From Sipunculus nudus (taxonomy: Eukaryota > Annelida > Sipuncula > Golfingiida > Sipunculidae), in assembly GCA_026874595.1 (NCBI GenBank), contig CM049307.1, positions 51,085,370-51,149,369 on the forward strand: DNA of 64,000 nt. Direction: 5' to 3'. The notes beneath the pieces are model-generated. The model was not told the DNA's origin, searched no databases, and saw nothing but the letters and a program-made list of their open reading frames with translations. Positions 1-11,160 of this stretch are shown here, one piece after another (the stretch's first letter is position 1; each line of letters starts with the position of its first letter). The translations under genes and the position numbers were made by a program.

Positions 1-790
1 ACAGTGTTCCTCTTGTGAAAAATTAACTGTTGCACATGGACCCTGGAACTGTTTCATTTTATCGCTCATGTAGTGATAATTAATACGTGCTACCTCTAAG
101 GGATGGTACTATACGGAAGTTATTTATAGCTCTGAATGAAAAGCGTTCGAAAATAAATAGCTTTAGTATGAACGATTAATGTTTTTGTTAGCTTCGTTAG
201 CTCAATACCGTTACTTATATTATCACCGTCACCTTGAATTTATTCCCATGGTTCTTATTTTTTTATACCTACCTCCCAAAAGGCAACAAGGTATTTCGAT
301 TTATATTGCGATGATAGTTTTTACCAAAATGCTTCGTGCGGTATATTTTTACAAATACACCCCTCTTGTTGCCGAAAAAAGAATTAAAAGTAAATTAAAA
401 AGAAGCATTTCTTTAATATTTCTCCATGAAATTTCTTCTGATTACTGATTTTTTTTTTCATTTTATCGAAGGCTGTTGATTTATATTTGAGCGAAAATTA
501 TGAGAGAGAGACAGACAGACAGACAGAGAGACAGACAGACAGAGATACTAAGACAAAAAGAGGTTTGGAAAGTCGAGTAGTTAGGTGTCGTCATTTTTTA
601 TACAGTGTGTATTTACTAACTCAAAATTCAGTCGTTAATATTCCATTTAGGTCGACTCCGTTGACAGGCGTGGCTGTATATGTTACAGTCGATGTCAATT
701 TTTACAAATTCACAGAAAAGTCAGTTCATTTGATACATCGAATGAAATGTAAAAGGAATGAAATGTTATTGTCACACAATAAATAAGATT
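1..790. repeat. Block X, copy A (sequence found upstream of the sulfotransferase genes)
   Basis: It aligns with 29,900-30,500 and 45,680-46,085 (shared ACATGGACCC, GGTACTATACGGA and TTTGTTAGCTTC stretches in the same order). In the other copies this block begins about 0.6 kb 5' of a first coding exon. An ACAG/GA microsatellite lies at about 500-546. No convincing gene. Confidence 0.75.
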
Positions 791-1565
791 TAAATAAAAT
801 TTTATTGATTATATATACTTATAGTCTTACAAAATATTAATATGTTTTACATAATATTAATGCATAACTTATTGTTACATATAATCAAAAGCGTTTTTGG
901 CTTAATTCTGTTTCTTGCAGAAATAATTATGTAACCATATGAGATGTTAATATTATATTGACGTAGGTGTGCATTTTCCTTTTGCTCTTTGGGAGTGGAT
1001 GTGGTTTTCCCCCCTTCCCTCAGTTTTGAAAAATTGTTACAAATTTTTCATAATTTCACGAATTTTGAATCCATATTGAAATACATTAAAAGGGAATTTT
1101 CTCGCCTCACCCAACATGACATAAGTATACTGTGGGGGGGGGGGGGGGGGGGGGCAAACGTCTCCTGAGAACTCTAGGGCCGGTGGACACTACGGTTTGA
1201 CTTCATAGCTCATCGTGGTCAATCCTAGTAAGACCGCACAAAAACCTAATCAAGGGTCAGAACCTAGGAGAGCCCTAGTAGTATCCTAGGACCACCGCCA
1301 TAGCGGTAGTGGCCTGTAGCGATTCCCTAGTTCCGCCTTGCGCAACCTGTACAATTTCAAAAGAACCATTAGGGCAGTGGCGTCAATTTATCCTCAAGAG
1401 TAGGGGGGGGGATGACTCTCAGGGTGGGGAAATGACTCACAAGGGGGGGGGGGGATGGGGTGACACAAGCGTGGAGGGTAGTCAAAATTGGGATAAAACA
1501 GACATGTTTATACATATATATTTAATATATATATATACATCTTTTATTGTCTGTGTGACATATAT

Positions 1566-1610
<45 letters not shown>

Positions 1611-1975
1611 ATTAAATATAAGGTTTTAAAAAATAAGGTATATGTTAATTCGAAACCTTTCAGATGTAAATATTTCATAGTAAACTCATAAATAGAAGCA
1701 AAGTCTATAATTCTATTTTTTTTATATATTTCAACTGAAATATATAAATATTATTTCGAATAGTGGGGGGGGGGGGGGGTGATTACATTGACCATCCCCC
1801 CCCCCTTGCCAAAAAGTGGGGGGGGGGGGTATCCCCTATATTGACGCCCCTGCATTAGGGTACTGTTCACTTACGTTTCACCAAGGCAGCACACATGGGA
1901 TTCACGGTTCTTGTACGGCTTAGTAGGCTCCACGTACAGTTTGGACACGGTTTCACTCCGAACGACTAAATTTAG
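791..1975. other. Intergenic stretch with G/C runs and (TA)n
   Basis: It holds a long G run at about 1133-1154, G-rich tracts at 1404-1455 and 1764-1830, and (TA)n at about 1569-1608. No gene recognised. Confidence 0.5.
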
Positions 1976-3150
1976 ATACTTGGTCACACTGTCACTGATC
2001 TCATCACGGATCATCACGGATGATCATCCCTGATGATCCGTTAAGTCAAGGTCACACTGTCACGGATGAGGGTACGGACGTCGACGCGGACTGTCCGAGA
2101 TTGACTGTTCACGGTCCATCAGAGGGAAACGCTTTTTTTCGATCGGAACCATGATATCAGGGAAGCTTCTAACGGTTTGATAATGGCGACCGTTCTGTTG
2201 AGACGGATTTCCAGGGACTGCGAGGGCATCGGCACGGCTTTGATACGCTTTAAATGCGGCAAAATCAGGGCATGGGAGGGACATATACGAGCAGCCAAGG
2301 ACAATACACGGTAATGCCGTAACGCCACCGTGCTACATCAGTACTTGCGTACGTTGTTGGCCGGGGTCTTCCCATGTTGATCGTCAGCACCGGAGTACGG
2401 ACAGGCCGGTTTGCGAGAGGATTGCGTCACGACCAGTCGTGCTTGGCCCATCGTTAGAATTCGTAGTCACTGCTCAAGGGGCTTTCGCACATTCACGGAT
2501 AGCAATACGGATCATCTCGGACTTTTATCCGTGGTGTTTCGGCGGCCTGCACTGCGATTTCGTAAAGGGGCTTTCACACATTCACGGATCACAACACGGA
2601 TCATCCCGGATCATCGTTCCGAGACCATCCGTGTTATCTTTGGCATCACCGTGTAAAGCCCCTTTCACACATTCACGGATAGCAACACGGATGATCCCGG
2701 ACTATGATCTGTGGTGTTCCAGGGACGGCAGCGCCATTTCGTTTATGGGGCTTTCACACTTTCACAGATAACAACACGGATCATCCCGAAATTTAATCCG
2801 ATATGTTCCGGGGACGGCAGCGCTATTTCGTTTATGGGGCTTTTACACATTCACGGATAGCAACTCGGATCATCTTCCGGAGCATGTTTGGAAGACGCCG
2901 GTCTTAATACGGAGCTCCCGGTGGCTACACGGAGACTCTCGGATATATGCTGTGGCTACACGGAGATGCACGGTGCCAAAAAGGAGTGACACGGACCGTG
3001 TACTCCGGGACGAAAAATTGCGCAGGTTTAATTTTTCTCCGAACATGCCGGTGCACTAAGGATCACCCCGGATGCCTACAGGGTGATGCCGGAGTTAACA
3101 CGGATGATGCCGGAGTAAACACGGATGATCCCGAAATGATGATCCGGTAG
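1976..3150. mobile_element. Foldback/TIR element Y, left copy
   Basis: The left end AAGGTCACACTGTCACGGA (2048-2066) matches, as an inverted repeat with one mismatch, the right end of the related copy at 31201-31219. About 75 bp of terminal sequence is shared in inverted orientation. It is rich in ACGGAT motifs and contains the 89-bp tandem array. There is no transposase, so it is probably non-autonomous. The right boundary is uncertain. Confidence 0.5.
2478..2925 (+). repeat. Tandem array, about 89-91 bp unit, five copies
   Basis: The phrase CTTTCACACATTCACGGAT (with variants) recurs at 2482, 2571, 2662, 2751 and 2840, each followed by AACACGGATCATCCC-like and GGGACGGCAGCG-like sequence. The array lies inside element Y. 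Confidence 0.75.
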
Positions 3151-4040
3151 AGTCACAGAAAGCTGTCTTGTGGGCATTAGTAAGCCTATTTCAAACCCAG
3201 GGCTGCAATAGTCTTCCTCTGCAAAACTGTTGTTTCAGCTTCTGGTATATTGCATCAAAGTGATTCTAAGGAGGCCTTGGTTCAATTTTTCCGAAATGAT
3301 TTTTGTCAAACTTATTGGATCTTTAACTATAAAAGGACCGCATCTTATATTATTCTAAAGATTTTGATAAAACAAATCTTATGAATATGTCAGCTTGAAT
3401 AAAAGTATTGAAGCCAAAGTCTTTCAGTGTAAACAAATTTACCAACAGGCCAAGATTTTGTCTGTATCTATAAATAGCTTGGCAGACTGCTAACTATTTC
3501 AGATTTGGCAACAAGCCAAAGGTAAGTCTGGAACTATTAATAGCTTTGGCAGACTGCTAACTATATCAGATTAAGCAACAGGTCAAGAGATCACTCAGTG
3601 CAGCCAGGTACAGGTCAAAATTTCACTCAGTACAGCCAGGTGCAGGTCAATAGTTCACCCAGTGCAGTAGCTGAAGCTAGCAATTTGTTCCGGTTCACTC
3701 AGGGAAACTGCCTTTCTCACCTGGCCAGCCCAGTGCACCTGACTTAAGAAAAGTTAGATGTATTGGCCTGATATTTCGACCTATCCATGCATCTTTGGTG
3801 ACATTCTCGTACGCAAGACTGGTGTCACCACCTTCAATGACTTTTGCACAGTGTATGCCCCTGCTTATTTCTCAGGAGGGATTTGATATATCAACCTGAA
3901 ATGGTGCATTATACATAACTGATAGCTTCGTTGTATACAAGACTGGTGGTGCCACCTACAATAATTTTTGAACAGCGTATGTTCCTGGTTATTCTGAAAT
4001 ATGTAGGGATTTGATATATCAGCCTGAAATGGGGAATATG
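3146..4040 (+). repeat. Dispersed repeat R1, left copy
   Basis: It aligns with 9556-10450, from GTAGAGTCA through AACTGTTGTTTCA to the modules with GGTGCCACCTACAAT and GGGATTTGATATATC. The last part is a tandem of roughly 115-130 bp modules with a GGTG(G/C)CACC core. No coding signal. Confidence 0.65.
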
Positions 4041-6480
4041 TACGCATTTTTGTTTTTTATTTTTTTCTATGTTTTTCACTTATATGATCTGGAGATTACT
4101 TATGCTATAATTATTCAGGACACCCCCTCTCTTAAAAAAAAAATCAGCAGAGAATTTCAAATTATGCCGTTCAAAATCACACCATGAAATATGTTTTGAC
4201 AAAGGGCGTGAGGTATAAACAACCTTTTTGGTGGGAATTTTGTTTTGGATAACCAACATGGGTACAGCTTAATCATGGCTGGCATGATAACGATTTAATG
4301 GATATAACGACTGTATATATATATAAAAGCCATCTACTGTGAAAATATTTTGAAGAAATTATCCGAGTCTTGCAAAGTGAGAGTTAATGAAAGATAATTT
4401 GTTTAAATTGACGCTCAAAGGTCACCACGACAAACAAAATTTTTAGTTGCAAGTTCAGGCATGCTAACAAACATATGTATGTCATTGAAGGTTCTTTCAC
4501 GCCAAAATGCAACGTATAGCTGCCAATGTGAAAGGAAAGGCTCAGGTAAACATGTTCTAATAGTAAAACATGCTTGTCCAGAGCTTTGTTGATTTTCATG
4601 AACTAAGCAGGTCTGATCGAAAAGGGACAACCCTCCCAAGTAAAAGGCAGGTTTACATCTTTCGGTGCAAGTCTGTGGCAAGGAATTAACTTCAGTCTTG
4701 ATTCGTTGCTTTGTCTCTATGCAAATTATCTAAACATATGTGTAAGGATTTTGGTGAAAATTTGCATAGATTGTCAGGGTAACGCTATAGAAACATGTCA
4801 TTAAATCTTTAAGGAAATCAGGATCGATATAATATATTTCTTATAAACAATTATGACAAGGACAATTCCCTTGTCCCCGTGTAGACGCCACTCATTCGTA
4901 TTGATTTCTCCTGCCTCCCGCCAGTTGAACCGGGGATACTGAAGCGTGACAGTGTTTATATATGAAACGTGTACACATGGCCACTTGACTGATAAGGGAA
5001 TTCTGGCGGAAGTTCGCTTCGATTACAAAATCTAGTTTGTTAATAGAATCCATGTCAGTTTAAAGATGTACTGGTAATATGTTTTCATGTTTCAATTCCA
5101 TTGTGAAATTATGCGTACATGCCCCCCCCCCCCCTCGAAGTTGTTAGGCTTCCTTTTTTTAAAAAAAACTTTTTTTTTCTAACAGTACACAAACCAGCCA
5201 AAATATTAAAGTCTTTGTTTTCAAGGAAAGAAAATATATGAATTTATAGACTCAAACAGAGCTGTAAACCTAGAAAACGTCCACACAAACAGGTCGACCC
5301 TGTCGGCTTATTGTGTCAGCTCCTTGTGTTGACTCAACGGAAAAGCGCTTGCAATATTGAAAGCAGATTCATGTAGTCATGAATAGCGCTTGAATTTGAA
5401 ACCTTTAATTCCTTCTGAGAGTCTGGAATTTCTTTAGAGGAGTTATATTGGATATGGCAGGGGTGTGTTTGACAAATTTAGAGGAGGCACCCAATTTTGT
5501 AAATTATCAGGTCGTGCCTAGACCTTTTGCAAAATAGGCTGACAAAGTTTTATTGTAAGGCCCATGCAGGCCCTAGTTAAGACTGTTCAATTAAGTAACA
5601 GTTTAGGATGACATTCTCCATAAGCTATGATGGAACAAACAAAATCCTCACAGGAACCTGCTGCTCATTAATAGGTCATGTGGTGTTATGCATGGGACAC
5701 GACAGTCCTGGCGGTTAGCGGTTCTGTGATTGGTTCAGGTAACGTCAGTGTGTGGTGTTCACACCCCGCCGTGGTTATCTAAATTAAAGTCACATTCAGA
5801 GCGTCAACATATCTCTAGAAAACTGAATAAAATATATCCTTTCTACTCAAACATCACTGATTTTTAATTAGTCATAATAATTTGATCAAAACGACACATT
5901 ACCAATCGCCAATGACTGTCATCCCTGACGCGAAGTAGGTCTAACTCTATGCATAGGCAAAAAGCAGTAGAAACTGTGACTTTGTATTTTGAAAAAAATT
6001 AACATTTGACCTGTGACTTCGAGTAGCTTGCTTGTGGGTTCTTGATCAAACGTTTTAAGCCATATCACAAGATTAATAATTACTACATGCATCGCCTGTC
6101 TGTCAAATTCATCTGAGCGCCATGGCCCATGTTGGGCCAGTTGTTTATTATCGATCGGGAAAAATACAAAATTTTATTCATTTCATTAAATGGTGCATGT
6201 GATCTACTCAAAAATAGTCATTTTTCAATATCTTTCAGATAAATTTTAAGAAATCAAAGCAACGGAACAAATTAGTCCTCATTTGCAGCAAAAATACACT
6301 TGAAACAGGAGCGACGAATCAGTTGAACATCAGTTGAATGTTTGGTTCACTTTCTGTTTGATGCCAAGTCCACATCCTAACCAGCTAAGGTACAAATCCT
6401 AGCTAGTCTATCCCCATGTCAATGTCATAGACATTCGAGTCCGAGTATATAGCCAGTCGAGCCGTGCGTGGTTATTGCAA
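4041..6480. other. Intergenic stretch, no gene recognised
   Basis: Minus-strand ORFs at 4415-4681 and 4384-4599 have no recognisable features. A C run lies at about 5120-5133. Bases 5718-5865 form one member of a repeat pair with 7740-7897. Confidence 0.4.
5718..5865 (+). repeat. Repeat pair R3, first copy
   Basis: It shares GGTTCTGTGATTG, CCCCGCCGTGG and AAATATATCCT in order with 7740-7897. Confidence 0.6.
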
Positions 6481-6487
6481 GACATTT

Positions 6488-6930
6488 GTTACAACCCATA
6501 TTGTAATAACCGGCTCATATTGTAATAACGGCCCATATTGTAATAAAAACGACCCATATTGTAATAAACTCAAAGTGCCAATATTGTAATAAAACTTGCC
6601 CATATAGTAATAACGGCCAATATCGTAATAAAACGGCCCATATTGTAATAACTGTCAATAATGTAATAAAAAATCGGCCCCTTTTGTAATAATCTTACCC
6701 TACCCATATTGTAATAAAAACCGGAAGTGGGAAAAGGGCCAATAATGTAATAACACATATTTTTAAGCTCAATATATAACAATATGGGTCGTAACAACGA
6801 CCAATATTTTAATAAGCGTCCCATGTTGTAATAACGGCCAATATTGTAATAAAAACGGCCCATATGAGCCTAATGTAATAATTTCAAAGTGCCAATATTG
6901 TAAAGAAACTGGCCAATATTGTTTATTTAG
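6488..6930 (+). repeat. Minisatellite, core CCCATATTGTAATAA
   Basis: About 20 copies of CC(C/A)ATATTGTAATAA joined by short variable linkers (ACGG, AAAACGG and similar), giving units of about 19-25 bp. The minus-strand ORF of 97 aa here is only the repeat read as YYNMGR-like peptides. Confidence 0.85.
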
Positions 6931-7483
6931 ACTAAGAACACTTTTAGCGCATCTGACTATGAGTTACTGAACAAAAACAGATATATGCATCTTAAGATTC
7001 TTCCTAGTTAAACGGATGTTTTGCCTTTGAATTTGGTATGCTTAATTATCTTGAAGAGCGGGAACTGCTTCATTTATACTTTTATTTTTGAGAACGACGT
7101 ACAGCAGTTCTCCTTAACTACATTTATTAAGCCTCCCTCCGTAGGGAGGGGACGCTTCTAGTGGTTGATGAGTTTATTTCTTTATCAATACTTGGGGCTA
7201 AATATTTTGTTGGACTTTCTTAGGGTCTCCGTGTGCAAAACCATCGATTTAATTTTGTTCTTTCTTCTGTCATTGTGTGATAAATACGGCTGATTATCCA
7301 AAACTTACTTTGGGTCAGAATAATATTGACATATAACAGATATGCAACTGGTGTTTATTTTGGACCTTAACGTAATTTTCATAGCCAGTCCTAGCTAACC
7401 TTATTCATAACATTTGATTTGGGACGATTGCAAAAAATAAAACATGGTTGGAGGATGTTTTGTATATATAAATCAGGCGCGGA

Positions 7484-7545
7484 TCTAGGAGGGGGGGGGG
7501 GGGGGGGTTGGGGTTGGGAGTCCCCCCCCCCCCCCCCCCCCGCTC
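7484..7545. repeat. Facing G-run and C-run (potential hairpin)
   Basis: A G run of about 18 is followed by TTGGGGTTGGGAGT and a C run of about 20. It follows GGCGCGGATCTAGGAG, a context I associate with dispersed animal repeats. Confidence 0.6.
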
Positions 7546-7739
7546 CCACCCAATGACCTTTTTTTAGACAATTTTTATGCATAACACTCGTTTTTAAAAA
7601 TATATCTTGTTTATCCTGCTTAAATACTTTATCATCCCATCAAAATACTTCAACAAATGATAAACAGGACACATTTCCATATTTCGCTTAAGTTAGCTAG
7701 GTGACCGGCATTTTGGTTCATTTAAACGGTCAAAGACAG

Positions 7740-7897
7740 GTTCTGTGATTGATTCACGTAACGTCAGTGCAGTATGTGATGTTCAATCCCCGCCGTGGGT
7801 TATCTAGCTTAAAGTCACATTAAGAGCGTCAAAATATTATCTCCAGAAACTAAAATAAAATATATCCTAATTTCTACTCAAACATAGCTGATTTTTA
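7740..7897 (+). repeat. Repeat pair R3, second copy
   Basis: Counterpart of 5718-5865 with small indels. Confidence 0.6.
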
Positions 7898-7939
7898 GCG
7901 AACCTGTTAGCTTATGCGATGGTGTAGCGTCGTCCGTAC

Positions 7940-8850
7940 GTTAACCCCTACTATCTCAAAAACGACAGGAGCTAGCATCACCATAGTGTATGGAAGAAAT
8001 CATTAATATAAAAGCTCATCAAATTTTGCTTATTTTTGTTGCTATCTTCATTTACATAGATTTTATAAGGAAAAAGCTAAAACAGCCTTTTAAAATCTTC
8101 TCCGCCGAAACTGTCCAACCAAATTGTTCAATATATCTCTCTCAAATTCCTTCAAATTGTTCCAGTTCGGTCAATTTTGGCCGAGTTACAGGAAGCTGAA
8201 CTTAGTCATTTGGCCAAAAAAAGGATACTAAAATTACAATATCAGAAATGCCTGGAGCTATCATCACCAAATGTTCTGCAAATGTTGGTCACATGACTCA
8301 TATTTGAAACTGAGGTATTGGTTGCGCCACCTGCATCAACCTTTATTGTGCGAAGCCCATCAGTCATCAGTACATTAACCCATAATTTCTTAAGAATAGC
8401 GGGAGGTATCATCCCCAAAATTTATTCAAAACTCTGTCCCATATCAAATGTTTTGGGATTGAGCCCTTTTTGTGGCGCCAGCTGCATTAACTAACATTTT
8501 ATAGGGAAAAAGTAAAAAAAAAAATTGAAAATTTTCTTTTCTGAAATCATTCAGCCAAATTGTTTAATATTTCAAAGAAATGATCCAAGTGAAGAGCTGT
8601 CTCAAATTTGTTCAAATGGTTTGGGTTTGGTGAGTTTTGACCGAGTCACAGGAATTTGAACTTAGTCATTTTGGCGAAGTTAGCATACTAACATAATAAT
8701 CTCAGAAACGACAGGAGCTAGCATCACCAAATTTTGTGCAAATGTTGGTCACATGACTCATATTTGAAATTGCAGTTTTTGTGGTGCCACCTACATAGAC
8801 TTGTTTTTTAAGGCAAAATCCTTTTAGCCTGTTTCAACTACAAATATTTA
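7940..8850 (+). repeat. Diverged tandem repeats with the GGTGGCGCCACC-like core
   Basis: The phrases TCAGAAACGACAGGAGCTAG, TTGGTCACATGACTCATATT and a GTGGTGCCACCTACAT-like core recur two to four times. An ORF of 69 aa at 7990 has no recognisable features. Confidence 0.6.
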
Positions 8851-8917
8851 TGATAAGACAGCCAAGCTGAATCGCCTAATTTTTCACAAGAATTATCCTA
8901 GGGTAGGGTTCTTTCAA

Positions 8918-9530
8918 TTCGGGATATCGCTAACAGCTTCTCGTGTAGATGGAGGAGAAAAACGACTGGCTTGCGCAGACGGAAGCCCGTCTGTGCAGGC
9001 AAGCGTGATTCAGCCGGACACTCATTAACACGGACGACATTGACAGTCCTTACTTTGTTAGTTTAAACTCGCTATGGAATCTCTTTAATTAATACGATAA
9101 TTGAATAAATACACGGTTATAATTGTTTCGTACAAAAATGAACGACAAATTCAAGGAAACTTGCAAACTTTGACGTTTATCAATGACAAAAGACCCTGTA
9201 TACATTTCCCTTTTATCATCCGCTACAAGGCAGTTTATTGAAGATCAAATTCTAATGCAGACCATGCCGAACGCAGCAGTTTCTGATGTCTTTTCATGTT
9301 TCTGTAATATGTTTTAACACAGCATTTAAATATGATAAATAATAAGTATCAGGATGATAGGCAATATTAAACACTATGTCAGGTGCCCACACTGCTGTGG
9401 TGAATGAATGGGCTGGTCAGGCTGGACGCTAGTGGGCACTAGTTGTTTGCCTGCAGTTTTTTTCAAGCAGGCGGTCATTCACTGCCTCCACACACGAGAG
9501 TATCGGTATTAGCGATATCTCGTATTGTAT
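8918..9530. mobile_element. Putative MITE with imperfect terminal inverted repeats
   Basis: GATATCGCTAA followed by CTCGTGT and GGAGG at the left (8927-8956) recurs inverted at the right (about 9475-9523). A 13-bp-arm hairpin (CTTGCGCAGACGG...) lies at 8969-9003. There is no ORF inside. Target duplications were not resolved. Confidence 0.4.
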
Positions 9531-9555
9531 AATAGATTGCCATGGATTCATTGAT

Positions 9556-10800
9556 TTTGGTAGAGTCATAGAGAGCTGAAGTTGGTCTTGTGGCCATTAG
9601 TGAGCCTATTTCAAATTCGGGGCTGCAATAATCTTCTTCTGCAAAACTGTTGTTTCAAATTCTGGTACATAGTAAAAAAAAATATTCTTAGGAGACCTTT
9701 GTTCAAGTTTACTGAAATGATTTTTTGCAAACTTATTGGACCTTCAACTTTGAAAAGACTGCATCTTTTATTATTCTAAACATTTTGATAAAACAAATCT
9801 TATGAATATATCAACTTGAAAAATATATTGAAGCCAAAGTCTTTCAGTATGTGTATACAGGTTTACCAACAGGCCAAGATTGTGTCTGTATCTATAAATA
9901 GCTTGACAGACTGTCAACTATTTCAGATCTGGCAACAGGCAAAAGTCAGTCTGGATCTATTTTTAGCTTTGGCGGACGGCTAACTGTTTCAGATTATGCA
10001 ACCGGTCAATAATTCGCACAGTGCAGCAAGGTATACGTCAGAAGTTCTTTCAGTGCGGCCAGGTGCAGGTCAAGAATTCACTCAGTGCAATATCTGCAGC
10101 TAGGAATTTGTTCTGGTCCAGTCGGGGCAACTGCCTCTCTCAATTTAGCCAGCCCAGTGCAACTCAAGAGAAGTTTGATGTATTGGCCAGATATTTTGAC
10201 CTGTCTTTGCATCTTTGATGGCTTTCTCGTACATAAGTCTGGTGTCGCCACCTACAATGACTTTTACCCAGTGTATGAGCCTGCTTATTTCTAAGGAGGG
10301 ATTTGATATATCATCCTGAAATCGTGCATATTTATACATATCGGATAGCTTCTTCATATTCAAGACTGGTGGTGCAACCTACAATAATTTTTTCACAGAG
10401 TATGTCCCTGCTTACTTTTCAGGAGGGATTTGATATACGGTCCTGAAATCGGGCATATGTATACCTATTAGATAGCTTTGTCGTATGCAAGACAGGTGGC
10501 GCCACCTGCAATAATTATTTCAGTGTATGCTCCTGCTTAGTCCTCAGGAGAGATTTGACATACCAGCCTGAAATTTTTCACATCGATACATCTCAAACAT
10601 TTGTGTTGTATACACAGACTTGTGGCGCCACCTACAATTGTTTCATACGTCCGTGCACATATCCGAAGAGCCGTTTGAAGTACCTGTCTGATATTTTGCA
10701 TGTTCATACATCTTTGGTGGCTTTCTCGTACACAAGAGAGGTGGTGCCACCTACAATCGTTTTTGTGTTGTGTGCACCCAAGCCAGTATTTCAGCAGTGA
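9556..10800 (+). repeat. Dispersed repeat R1, right copy, with extra modules
   Basis: It repeats 3146-4040 and adds further modules up to 10,800. Each module carries a GGTGGCGCCACC-like core. A perfect CAGGTGGCGCCACCTG palindrome lies at 10493-10508. Confidence 0.65.
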
Positions 10801-11160
10801 CGTACATATGTGTAATTGGTGCAATATAAATAACTGAATATTTCGGGTTTTTTGTACTTCGGCTAAAAAAAAAACAAGTAAAAACATTTGCCCTAAAACT
10901 TCTTGGGGCTGTGGAGGCCCCCCTCCCCCATGCCCCTGGATTAACCACAGGCTATTTCACAATAAAAAAGATCGGATTTGAATCCATAAAACCTGCATGA
11001 TATTATAAATTTATGCGTTTAATGGATGGGTTCCACAATGTCGTGAAAAAGGGGTGGTCATTTCTGAAATAAAAATGCAATCAATTGATATCTGAGAAAC
11101 TGCAATACTCTGATGGAATGATGTTAATTCCTAAGTTGTAATGGATATAAATTATAGAAC
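10801..11160. other. Intergenic stretch, nothing recognised
   Basis: AT-rich, with a C-rich patch at about 10917-10935. No gene or clear repeat. Confidence 0.4.

Noticed and set aside
2478-2925. CRISPR-like regular repeats
   Set aside because: Whole 89-bp units are repeated without unique spacers, in a eukaryotic context.
4415-4681. 88-aa minus ORF with several cysteines
   Set aside because: No signal peptide or known cysteine pattern; overlaps another frame of similar length.
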